This document shows, piece after piece, positions 1 through 11,200 of a stretch of 64,000 nt of DNA (the stretch's first letter is position 1; each line of letters starts with the position of its first letter). The notes under the pieces were generated by a model. It made no database searches. It was not told the origin of the DNA and saw only the letters and a program-made list of their open reading frames with translations. The translations under genes and the position numbers were made by a program. This DNA comes from Anas platyrhynchos (lineage: Eukaryota > Chordata > Aves > Anseriformes > Anatidae), in the NCBI RefSeq assembly GCF_047663525.1, contig NC_092590.1, positions 14,652,001 to 14,716,000 on the forward strand. Direction: 5' to 3'.

Positions 1-71
1 AGCAGTTTGGATTAGCAGCAGGATTGGGAAACAGTAGAGTGCACATCTCTCAAACTGACTTTGAAAAAGAA

Positions 72-347
72 ATCATAGAATCATAGAATGGCTCAGGTTG
101 GAAGGGACCCTAAAGATCATCTACTCTGACCCCTCCACCACAGGCAGGGATGTCACCCACTAGATCAGGTTGGCCAAGGCCCCATCCAGCCTGGCCTTGA
201 ACACCTCCAGAGATGGGGCATCCATAGCTTCTCTTGGCAACCTGTTCCTGTGCCTCACTGCCCTTTGAGTGAGGAATCCTCCTAATGTCTAGTCTAAATC
301 TACCCTCTTTTAGTTTGAGACCATTCCCCTTTGTCCTATCATTATCA
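72..347 (-). mobile_element. CR1 LINE, 3' end fragment
   Basis: Read on the minus strand, this is the last part of a CR1 non-LTR retrotransposon. At its low-coordinate edge lie two copies of the octamer ATCATAGA, the complement of the CR1 tail. Next comes the GGTTGGAAGGGACC block of the 3' untranslated region, then the end of ORF2 (text such as GGCCTTGAACACCTCCAGAG). The copy is 5'-truncated at about 347, as is usual for CR1, which copies itself by target-primed reverse transcription and often stops early. The ORF2 part is not an intact frame. It is similar in type to the 3' end at 24121-24427. The identification is secure; the subfamily is not assigned. Confidence 0.93.
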
Positions 348-2260
348 AATAAACAAAAAGAAATAAATGAAAGAAATAAACTAATGAATTAACTTAATGA
401 ATTATATAACTGGGAAAGTTATACAGACTGAGACTTTATCCAGATTACTTTTTTGTGTTTGCATATACTGTTTTTTTAATACTCATTGTGAAGCATTGCC
501 AAATTTGAAAATATTGTGTAAATACTGCTAGTTATTTCATAATATCTCTCAGGAAGGTGGATGTGCTCTGTGGTGGTGTAGTGTCTATTATAATCTCTTG
601 CTGAAAATTGTCAGATCAATAAATTCCTTGAATTCGTGAATATGTTTCCTTTTAACCACTTCAGAGTTATCTAACATTCCCGTGATAGGGATACCTACTG
701 AGTGGGTACATAATTGGATAGACTAGTGGGTGACGGTTCATATCACCATAAGCACCACTCTTGCTGCACCTCACTGGATACTGTCTAAAACAGCATCAAC
801 TAATTCCTCTCACTTCAGTTCAAAAAACATGAACATATTTGACCATTACTAAGAAATTATACACCCTGGAAACACCCAGTCAAAACAGGTTTCATATTAG
901 GGAATGAATCTGCTTTCCTTACCCTTCCTATTTTGAGGGGATCATACTCACACAGATGCAGGACATAGAAGAACACTACCTTGCGGATGGACTGGGCAAC
1001 ACTCTAGGTTATGTTGTGCTGGATATTACTTGGTGAAAGTAACATACAAGTAAGAGGCAGACAGAAGAGAACAGTCTTGAATCCACTTGTTGAAGGAAAT
1101 TCTGCATGACATCACCTTAGGATGCTTTTCTCTCTTGTCTGGAAGTGAGTGAACTAGAAAATGTCACAGTAAATCTTTCTATTGTGAGGGAAGAAATGGG
1201 AAACTATATGGGAAGCTATGATCTCATACTTTTTTTTTCCTGCTAAGTTATGCACTGTTAAGTACAACCCTAGCTGCTTCCCATATATTCAGTCAAGTTG
1301 CTACCATGTCCTCAGAGCTCTTTACTGACTTAAGTTTTGTGTTGCTCTGGCCTTAATCAGAATTTCATTAAAAATTAAAAATATATTAGAAAAGGTGTTT
1401 TCATCTTGTCTATGTACCTGGAGAAATACAACCCTAGAAAGAGTGATCCACAACAGTATAACACGATGTGGTGTCTAACACACAAGGCTGTACAAGAGCA
1501 TCGGTACTCAGAATCTCCATTCAGAAATATTTCATGCCAAGATTTTTTTTTCTGGGTGGCAGTCTAATATTAGCCAAGGCAAATATGGTTAGTAGAAAAG
1601 GGTAAGGCAAAGCTGTTCATTCATAGCTCAGAACAGGCTAAGCTGGGAAAAACTATAAAATGTTAAATGATAGAAAGTTGCTGTGACAGGTGTAATTGTT
1701 AATTAGAAGCTAATTATCTTCTATTGGTAAGTGATTCACAGGTGTTCTGAGCCTTACAAAAAGAGGCAGGGATTCTTAAGGTAATTCTGACAGCATTGTG
1801 ACTTTGTTGTGAAATCTACGTGTTACTGTCTGTTGTGGTTCAGTGTATTAATTTAATTAATGGACTGTTAGTCCTTTTTTGAATAGAAGGCTAGGGAAAA
1901 CAAGGTAGTGATCCTGTACCACGGATGGGCAAATACGTAGGGCTTTACTTCCTTTTGAGGAAAAACAGAGATGAACTTCTTCTCTGAACTACCCTCTATT
2001 ATCCGTTTATAGATAACCTACTATAGGCTTTTGGGGGCAAGTATAACTTTCTGGAAAGCAAATCAAACTCACCTTGAAGTCTTTGCATGCTGTGAGTTCT
2101 ATTGTTAGTGGATGCAGTCTACCTGAAACTAATCTGCATAAAGAAGAGAAATGGAAGAAATAATACCTGTCAGCATCAGCATGTAAGTTCACACCAAGAA
2201 ACCTCCTGTGGAGGCATCTGTTTGTTTTGTTGCTGTTTGTTTTGTGTGTTTTTATTTTTG

Positions 2261-2282
2261 TTTTTTTTTTTTTTTTTTTTTT
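2261..2282. repeat. T22 homopolymer in a T/G-rich stretch
   Basis: An uninterrupted run of 22 T lies at the end of a longer T- and TTTG-rich segment that starts near 2218. It is one of only two long T runs on the plus strand; the other long homopolymers are A runs. Confidence 0.95.
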
Positions 2283-4681
2283 CCTGTTTGAGTGTATGTT
2301 TTTTCATGTAGGTCAGCAAAAATGCCCATTCAGACTGATAAACCAGGAATGAGTGCTGTACGTGGAAGGGGCTTCCAGTCACCTGATGTTACAACTGCCC
2401 ATTCCAAACCACTTTTATAGTGGCTTTAAACCATTTTGGAATACAGTTGTGGTGGGTTATCTTCATGATTCTGCTGAAAAACTATTCTGGAACCTCAGTC
2501 CCATAACTAAATATTTGAAATGTGTAAGTGAAATTCATTTCTGAGCAGTTAGTGCCAAGAATCTACAAAAGGCTTGGGTATACCAAGAAACAGCTGCTGT
2601 CTGTCTCCATGTACAAGACCATTGTGCTATGCTTCTTCAGTCCTACCAAACTCTGCTGACTAAGTTATCATAGCAGGCACTTGTAGAGTTGACCTTGTGT
2701 ATTCATTTTTTCAGCCACAGAAAATCAGAAGTTCACTTTTATTGCTTTCTATTATTCCTAAGCAAGAAACAAATGAGCAAGGGTGATTAGTGTCAGTGCT
2801 TGTTGATCTCTTCCTATTCATACCATGACTGACTACTCTACAGTGAGGTTGCTGGAGATTTTTACAACTGTAATTTTTCTAAGTGCTTGAACTCATGTAT
2901 TTGGGCTAACAGGCTTGACTGTACTAGGTGACAAAGCACTGTAAACTCAGATTAAAAACAGACAAACTAGGTTATGGACTCAATTTTTTCTTTTCTCCAT
3001 ATCATGCTTTTGTGATTGCTGGTTTGGACTGACTGCTGGTTTATTATGCCATATGCTACCATCACTATGTTGTTTAAATGTATGTCAAGCAGAGCAAGGA
3101 CAGCCATACCAACTGTTCTGCATTTAGGAACAGTTACAAAAGCTTTGATCATTTGTATACAAGGAGAGGATTCCTAACCTGAAATCTTGCTTAGAAGTAG
3201 ATTAGCCTTCAAACCTTCAAAAATATGGTGAAAACCAGGTTGATGCCACCAAGCATTTCACACTGATTTCCTTGAAAATAGCGTTTAGATTTTATTTCAG
3301 TTGTATTTATCTGCTTATTCTTTTTTTAAATATTAAAATGTAGCAGTAGTATTCTAATTGTTGTTTATTTTAATAGAAAGAATAAAAAACTTGCAGTAGG
3401 GGGATATTAAAAAAGATATCAGGAGATCATAAAATAATGATAAAGCAAAAATTGCTGCTGCTCAGGCAGATAGTGACCATGGAAAGGAAATTAGAACAAA
3501 GTCTTGTGGAGAGAAAAAGAAAAGATGAAACTGAGAGAATGGGATTAAATTCAGCACAGTTTACATATGTGTTCACAAAGGTTGCAGCAGAAGCTAGTTT
3601 GACCTATAGAAATAAATAGTTAAATAAGGAAACTAGAAGTAGAATAGGACCCTAAGGGTTATAAAAGACACAAGGACCAGAAAAACAGGGTCTCCTCCAT
3701 CCCAGACCTTAAGGTGTCAAAGATTTTTATATACATGTATACATAATATTGAATAAACATCAGATTGAGGTACCTTTTAATGTCATAACCAGGGAATAAC
3801 AAATAAATCAATTTTACTTTTAAAAATTGAGTTGTTCAAGTATTACTTTGTCATATGGCCTCAGGATACACAAAATTCTGAAAACGACTGGAAAAAATAG
3901 AAATATTCTACAATTGTAGATAGCAGACTGGAGCAAATTAAACTCTGGATCAGTAAGACTGTTTTTTTCTTAAGACAGGAAAGTAAAACAGTTTTCGTCT
4001 AATTACACTTAAGCACAGTATTTTACATGGTATCACCAATTTAAATACATATATATACATATATTTAAAACAAGTGAGGCAATATTTAATAGAAATAGCT
4101 TGCTAGTTTAAAAATAGTTGCTGCTCGTTTGGCAGGGAAGAAACTTCTCCTAATCCCTCTGCTTAGATGAACAAAGTTATCCAAGTGAATAACAGATAAA
4201 CAGATAGAATGTAATAAATAAAAGCTAGTGCCACTGAGCTTGAATTTTAAGAAACGTGAAAATGAGAAAAGACAAATTATTAAGTCTATCTGAATGACTG
4301 TTCTTATTTCTATTCTAATAATCTATTCTAACTCCATGTAATCATAGTATTGCATTGATTAGCTCACTGAAATGTAATCTGATTAGTGGTTCACTAGGTT
4401 GCATTTAATCTAACTGATTATGCTAGTGCACAGCATCTCTGAGTAGTTTGTTCTGTGTAGTTGTTACTCTAATGCACAGACAGTTCATTAGAAATTCTAC
4501 AAATAAAAATGATTACCTAGCTCATTGTGATTTTTTTTTCTAGTCTTCTGCACACCCTGGTCATTTTTCCAATATTTGAAATCATGTGTAAAGTTTGTAT
4601 TGTTAACAGGCCACTAAAATGCATATAGCATGCATCTTATGTCTGTCATCATCTATTTTCAGTCTTCATAACTAAAAAGTA

Positions 4682-4729
4682 ATCATATATATGCACACAA
4701 AAAATATATATAAAAAATAAGATATATCA
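4682..4729. repeat. TA-rich low-complexity patch
   Basis: Short alternating TATATA runs are mixed with A runs over about 48 bases. No element boundary is visible. Confidence 0.7.
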
Positions 4730-5710
4730 CCCATGAATATTATTATGGCTTGGTTTTGCACTTAAGCTCTGTTGGTAACCTCCCTGGTGAAGAGTGCCCA
4801 ATTTGTTTAGTAGCTCCACAGCTCTATTTGCAGGAGGAAATTACAGCTGCAACACAGGATTTGCAATGGTTTCAGTTTCTTTCCGTAATGGATTAGTTCT
4901 TATATTAATTCCTATTAAGACAAGTAATTGTTTATAGACAGAAGCTTTAATAGCAGGTTTTCACTCTGCTTTTGTCTTATTGAAAGTCATTCAGCCATGA
5001 AAGATTACTCTTTCATCTGGGGACTTGTGGCAAAGGGAAAAGGAAGGTCACCTCTTGCAAATGGACAACAAAAGCATTTTATGCAGCAATTGTTGTTTTG
5101 GTAGAAGAGTTAAAAGCCAGAACAATGGAGTTATGGCAGTCAGGAAAAAGGAAACGTGGAATGAAGGAACGATTTGAGCCTGGTTGTAAGGAGTTTGTAA
5201 CCCCACAGAAAATGTACAGAAGCTAAATTAACCAATAATGTATTTAATGAAACAACCTGTATCTATGAAGAATAAAAAGTGCAAGTATTTGATAGAGCCA
5301 TTAGAAAGCAAACAATGACATCTTTATCTGTCTCATTCTTCAGCAGTTAGTACCATGGAAAGCTGAGAGGGTGAAACATTTTTATTTTTCTGCTATCCTC
5401 TTCACTAACTGTCCATTTTACTTTCCTATATCATGGAAAGAATCATATTTGTTCTATCCTGTCCAGAAGAAGCTCAATTTTGCTTATGTCTCTAAAGGGG
5501 GATTAGGACTGTAAATCTGGAGCTGTACAGTAGAGATGGGGATGTTGGTATATACTTTCCAGGTATTAATTGTCCAGGTGTCTAAGGCCATGTTTGCTGT
5601 GACAAATCCTGGAATTGTTTTATACCCATCTGACAGGATGAAGATTTTAAGTCTTAAGCACAGTTTGCAGCCAGTGGAAAGTGAAAGGACCTGGGGCCTG
5701 GAATTGAACT

Positions 5711-5930
5711 GTGAAGTTCAAGGGCAGCCTTGTCTGCAGTGCCCATGAAATGGTGTTGTTTAGGATTCTGAGGGCAGCAAGGAGGGTGCACAGCTAGCTC
5801 ATTACCCTGGACTTCAAAAGAGCAAACTTTGGCGTCTTTGGGGAATCTGACAAAGCCCTGGAGGGAAGAGGGACTAAGAAAATCTGTTTAATATTCAAGG
5901 ATCACCTCCTCCAAACTCAGCTATTTACAA
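5711..5930 (+). mobile_element. CR1 LINE, ORF2 endonuclease-end remnant
   Basis: From the GTG at 5711 the plus strand reads as the end of the CR1 APE-type endonuclease domain and the start of the linker to the reverse transcriptase. The visible segments are GSLVCSAHEMV, FRILRAARRVHS, LDFKRANFG, DKALEGRG and IFKDHLLQ. A TAG stop falls at 5795-5797, and roughly eight codons appear to be missing between ANFG and DKALEGRG. In this enzyme family the final catalytic motif is Ser-Asp-His; here it reads Ser-Ala-His. The piece lacks both the 5' part and the 3' tail, so it is an internal remnant of an old insertion. Confidence 0.85.
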
Positions 5931-7671
5931 AGGAACAGCAAGTGGACACAATAGAAGTAATAATCTGGCTGATCAAGAAATCAAACATTACTTCCAGATC
6001 CTCAGTCAGTTACTTGCCTGGGACCAGTCAATATCCAGTCAGAAGTCTGTGGTCCATTACTTTGTTTTACTGACTACCCTGGCTGATAAGACAGATCAAT
6101 GTTTTCAGAGTGGAAAGAGGCTTTAAAGTTTGTTCTCCCTCTTTCTACGTGTTTTTGAAAACTACCTTAAGAATCATGAGGAAAAACTCTACCTGGCACT
6201 TCTCTAATGCCATTTGAGGAAATCAAATTACACAATGCCCAGCTTCATGCTTAGTCCCAAGCACGCCATCAGTGAGCCAAAAGGGCAATAGTGTATGACC
6301 TTACTGTAGCTCCCATATTCCCCTTCCAAGCACTCTCCACAGGAGAGGCAGAAATATACCTCTCTAAGCACAATATTGAATTATTTTATTGTTTACTTAA
6401 CTCAGGAAATGCAGGACTTCTAATGTGGAGAGGGGGAAAAAAAAGCTACCAAACATCTGCCTGCTGATGGAAAGTAGCAAGTGGAATTAATTGTTTTGCT
6501 TTGCTTGTAAGCACAGCTTTTGCTTTACCTCAATCCATGAGTTCTCACACTTTTACCTTTCCAGTTCTGTCCCCCATCCCACTTGGGGAGAGTGAGTAAG
6601 TGGTTGTGTGGCACAAATGCCTGTTGGGTTAAACAACAATAGTGGAATAATTGATTGGCCAGGTATTTTTGAGGACCATAAAGACATTTTCAGAATAATA
6701 AAATATTGAATTATTTTTAGATGTGAGAAAAATGCAGCTAAGCGGAGTCTGGAGCATTCGCTTTGTCAAGTGTTGGTTGAGGAAACAAGTCAGCTGCTGG
6801 TGAAAACATTTTGTTTTAGAAGAAACCAATTCAGAGTGTTCATCCAGAACAGCAGAAGAAATGTATGCTGTCAGATCCAGTCTCTTCAGCTCTCTGTGCT
6901 TTGAGTGTCAGATAATAGCCATAAATTTGTGTGGAAGAGGGAGGGGTGAGTTTTGTCTCTAATACATGCTCCACGGATACATGACTAGAAGAGAGACTAT
7001 GGATCTTCTTTTGAGTGTGCCTGTCATTATGATGAATTTCCTCAGTTACAGCAAAAAGGAAGATCACGTGGATCAGCTGCTGCAGTGCTCCTTTGCCAGA
7101 CAAGAGAGTTTTTCCTGTGCTGTTATTAAGTAGCCTTATATTTTCTTTTATGTTGGAAATCTGCCCCATAAAAGGAAATCGGTGTCAAAAAAGATAATGC
7201 ATAGTAGTGTGGTGTTTCCCATCCAGGTGGGAAAGAAAGAAATATGCATTATTTGTGAAGGAAAATGAAACCTTCACGAATGAGGAACAACAAAGAGCAT
7301 CTAACATCCTAGAACAGTAAATCTGGCAATGATTTCCAGAGTTACCATTAACACTGTACCCCGTCATCTGAGAATAAAAAGTTCATGATCGTTTTCAGGT
7401 ACTCAAGATAATTTCAGATTATTTTCTAACCTTTGAGACAGTCACTTGACTGACAGAGCTCTTTGTTTAAAGTGACTTTTAATTTCTGTAGGATAAACAT
7501 TTTTAATGCTTAAGATGAGAATCCATAATTAATTTAATTCAGTTAGCTGCCATTTGATCAGTCTACATGTATATCCATGCGATGGAGCTGTCAAAAAATA
7601 GGACTGTGGAAAGATTTTAATGAATGCTTCACCCACTGGATGGTTTTCTGCTTAATTGCAGAGGTAATCTG
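5931..7671. other. Unique sequence, no gene seen
   Basis: No recognisable coding exon or transposon. The longest open frame is about 109 codons on the minus strand (6840-7169). It has no recognisable domain, and I regard it as chance. Confidence 0.55.
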
Positions 7672-7840
7672 CATCCCACAGTGGAGCAGATCTCCACACT
7701 GCAGCCCGTGGAGGAGCCCCCGGTGGAGCAGGTGGATGTGGCCTGGAGGAGGCTGCGGCCCATGGAGAGCCCCCCCAGGAGCAGGCCCTGGGCCGGAGCT
7801 GCAGCCCATGGAGGGGAGCCCACACAGGAGCAGGGGATCC
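7672..7840 (+). mobile_element. ERV LTR fragment, GC-rich repeated block
   Basis: This sharply GC-rich island in AT-rich DNA contains three imperfect copies of a roughly 31-base unit at 7701-7731, 7755-7784 and 7801-7833. Each begins GC(A/G)GCCC(A/G)TGGAG and ends in GAGCAG. I recognise this unit from the middle and 3' part of an avian endogenous-retrovirus LTR, the same kind whose 5' part lies at 60931-61311. Only this internal block is present; neither LTR end is seen. It yields spurious Pro/Arg/Gly-rich frames on both strands (for example 7577-7909 +, 7591-7881 -), which should not be taken as genes. Family assignment is from memory and unverified. Confidence 0.7.
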
Positions 7841-8194
7841 TGCCTCTTTGAAGTTCCTGTGGCACACTCTATAGCTTTCACTCAAAAGATTTTTGTGATA
7901 GTTTGTTAGCAGTGCTCAGACATTAAAATGTTAACAGTAGCCAATCACTTGGCCTTAGGCAGTGGGCTAGTCATGACATGGGGAGAAAAGGTGTTAAAAA
8001 TGATTCTGATGACAGGTGTTTATTTAAAAGAAATGTGGGGAGCCCATAAGCAACTACTAACTCAAATCACATTATGACAGGAAGGATAAACACCGTGCTT
8101 ACTCACCATGGGCTGTAAGGTACAACAGTGTGAAAATATTGCTGAGTACTGCATTTGAGGCACCCAAAAATACATGTAACAGTTGGCTTGCGAA

Positions 8195-8285
8195 ACTGGA
8201 GTGCTCCGATGGATGGCTACAAACTCTTCAGAAGGGATGGGCTAGGAAGAAGCAGCAGGGGTAGCCCTGTAGGGTAGGGAAAAAA
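8195..8285 (+). mobile_element. CR1 LINE, endonuclease-domain scrap
   Basis: The plus strand reads MDGYKLFRRDGLG starting at about 8209. This is a conserved segment in the first half of the CR1 ORF2 endonuclease, followed by a Gly/Arg-rich stretch that goes out of frame and reaches TAG. The preceding bases around 8195 also look CR1-like. The piece is short and decayed; its limits are approximate. It lies about 2.5 kb downstream of the 5711-5930 remnant in the same orientation. It represents an earlier part of ORF2 than that remnant, so the two do not form one collinear element. Confidence 0.65.
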
Positions 8286-11200
8286 AGGAGTTCCTGGGGC
8301 TATCAAGAAGGTCATTCTAGGTAACTGCAAGAATTTCATCCCCTTTGGTGTGATGATATTGCTGGTTTTCTGATGTATCCCTACTAGAGAAAACAAAAGT
8401 TTTTAGACAATCATTTCCTATAACTAGTAGGTACAAGTATTATATCTTACCTATTACTGAGCTATAAAACCTCTAAGACATTTATCTAATTTGAAACATG
8501 TTTCAAGTAATGTTTATTTTACAAAGCTCTTTTCTTTATGGTCAGGTATGCTCTCTGTAAAACAGGAAATTATTTAAACTTTATCTGTCAATAAAATCCC
8601 AACCGTATGTTTATGATGTCTCATTCAATTCATGTGATGCTTGCCCACTGTGTTAAATAAACAATCTGCACCTGTCAGTTGTTACAACTCTTACTGGAAA
8701 ACTTAGTAACATAAAATCTGCATTTGATAGGAATGTTATTCTATTGTTATTATGGTATAATTTATTAAAATCATGGATTCCAGTCACCCTTTGAAGCTTT
8801 ATATTAAACAGTATCCTAGGAGATGAATGGCCAAAGCTCTAAAATGCAGGTTATAAACAATACTGTAGCGGATACTTTATAATTCATGCAGTCTTTGTGA
8901 GCTACAGTAGCAGTTCAGATAAAATTTCAAAACAAAAATATGGATTATATTTAACTTTAAAAAAAAAATTGTTACTCTAGTAAATTGCTGATTTATTCCA
9001 AACAAATTATATGTGCTTTCTCATTATAAATTGGCTTCTTTTCTTCATAAATTCAGGAAACATCTTCTCAGCTATTCTGCAAAGCCTTTGCACCACTCCA
9101 ACTCCCGGCAGAAAGAGCTAGCAGCAAGGATGCATTTCCACAGTTCACTGGTTTCTTCATGGAATCACATCAGAAAAAAAGGCCTCCTATGATCTTTTTA
9201 AACAGTGTTTGTGCCTCTGTGCTCAGTGAGCTTGCCCAGACCCTTGGAAATTGGCCTGTTAGTTTGTGTGGTTTGGTTTGGGGCAAGGAGATTTTTAGCA
9301 CAGAAATACTGAAAGTTTTAAGTCATTCTCTAAGGATATGGACACCTGTCTAACTAAAGCTTTTTGTAAGATTGGTTAGGCTGGCATTTGTAGCTGCTTA
9401 TAAGCCTCAGCCATACTAAAAACTCTGAGACCTTTGCAAGGGTGTTAGCTCAGCAGATTTGTCTGCTTGGTCTAAATAATAGCCACAATCCTTGTATTGC
9501 ACTGCTTTGATTTTTCCATCAAGGAAAGCTAGAGAAACAGGGTGAAGAAATCAGGATTCTTTTACTTTGCTAAAACAGATGATTTTGTCTTTTCCTGAAG
9601 ATTTGTAATTCAAGTTGCCAGGAGCAGGGAGATTATAATATGATAATATTTGTCAAGTGCAAAAGCTACGAAGAAGACACACAAGAAGGAAGAAATTAAG
9701 GTATGGAAACAACTAGGAAGACTACAGAGAAGAGTTTTAGTAAACAGAGGTAAATACAAGTCAAGTCAAACAAAATCTCAATAGAATTGGCATAACAAGG
9801 TGACAAAACCAGTGGCAAAATACAGACGTGGAGATGTTAGGAGAGGAGATGTTAGGAGGAATTGATTTATTTCTTAATGGATGGCAGTCTTTAGGTTAGG
9901 AAGAAATTATCTATTCATACAGTTCCCTCTGATTTTCACTTCATTTTCTGTAGGTGTAGCCTATTTACTTATTGAGGTAGATTGGCCTCATTCCAAGACT
10001 TGTTTGCATGCCATACAGTTAGTGGCAAGAGAGCTTTCTTTCCATGCTAATTATGTTCTTTTAAAAGACTTGCTCCACCTATATGGGTGAGAGCCTGCTT
10101 AATGATTCGTATCACACAGGTGAGTAAAAAGAGGAAAAAAGCCAAGCAGTCATTGAGAATGTGGTGAGATTTCTGACATGATTAACTCAGATTCATTCCA
10201 GGCAAAATGTTTGACCTCATGATTTCCTCAGCTGAGCCAGTGTGAAGCCAACCTATCTCCAGGAGAGTGTCTGAACATTCATTTTACTGAAAATATTAAT
10301 GAGTTACAGTCCTGCTTAGCTAACAGCTTCACACCTGAATCCTTCCTCAATCAGGTATGAATGTAAAAATTCCAAAAATTTTAAGGCAACCAGTTTCCTA
10401 ATAATGATAAACAAAGGAAGTCAGAGGCCAAAAACTAATGGAATACCAGTAATATACTGCAATATATTCTGTTTACCTGCTGTATCTGACATCTTAATGT
10501 AATACTGGTCTGCCAGAGTTACTGGAGGCAGTAACTTTATCTGCTCTTCCTCACAAAAGCACTTTCTGCAACACCAGGTCTTAATGCAAGAGCAGAGCAG
10601 CTCTGTTACTGGTACAGATAATTTTTCTCATCACCTTTCCACAGAAGCCATGGGCTTTAGTGAGACACTGTACATGTGTAGAACACCATTCAAAGAAATG
10701 TAATTCTCAGTCAAGTGAAAAGGAAATACCTATATATATAGCTGAAGAGGGAGTGCAAAGAGGATGGAGTCAGGATCTATTTAGTGGTGACCAGTTGCAG
10801 GACAAGATTATCAATTACTTGCTAATAATCCCAATTTCTTTACTTCGGATACCAAGGAGCAGACTCTCCTTGGCAGAGAGTCAAAGCTGAGGCCTCTGAG
10901 CACACTTCATCAGCACAATGGTCTGGTAACAACCCTGAAGCCTCAATGAAATTAGCAGTTCAACAGTCCCAGATTGTTATAGGGCATGAGGCACATGTAT
11001 GGTCTCTTTCTCACCACATTTCAGTCACACACCTAAATCCAGGCTCATGTAATGGCTGCGAGACATCACTCCGACTTGCCTGGTCAGTATTTCTGAGGTT
11101 TTTGGCACAGCCTGAGGTGGCAAAATGACAAATGCTTTGTCAAATGCCAAAATGCTTTGGATGCTCTTTACAGACCCATTCAGCAGAATAAAAATTTTCT

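Larger units (their letters stand above)
348..5710. other. Unique AT-rich DNA, no gene seen
   Basis: No exon, RNA gene or recognisable transposon was found. Short frames of 60-70 codons occur on both strands, but none resembles a known protein and several run through homopolymers. The stretch holds a 22-base T tract (2261-2282) and TA-rich patches near 4042-4069 and 4682-4729. It could be intronic or intergenic. Confidence 0.6.

Noticed and set aside
7577..7909. Overlapping Pro/Arg/Gly-rich frames on both strands
   Set aside because: They are produced by the GC-rich repeated LTR block, with comparable open frames on both strands and no protein resemblance.
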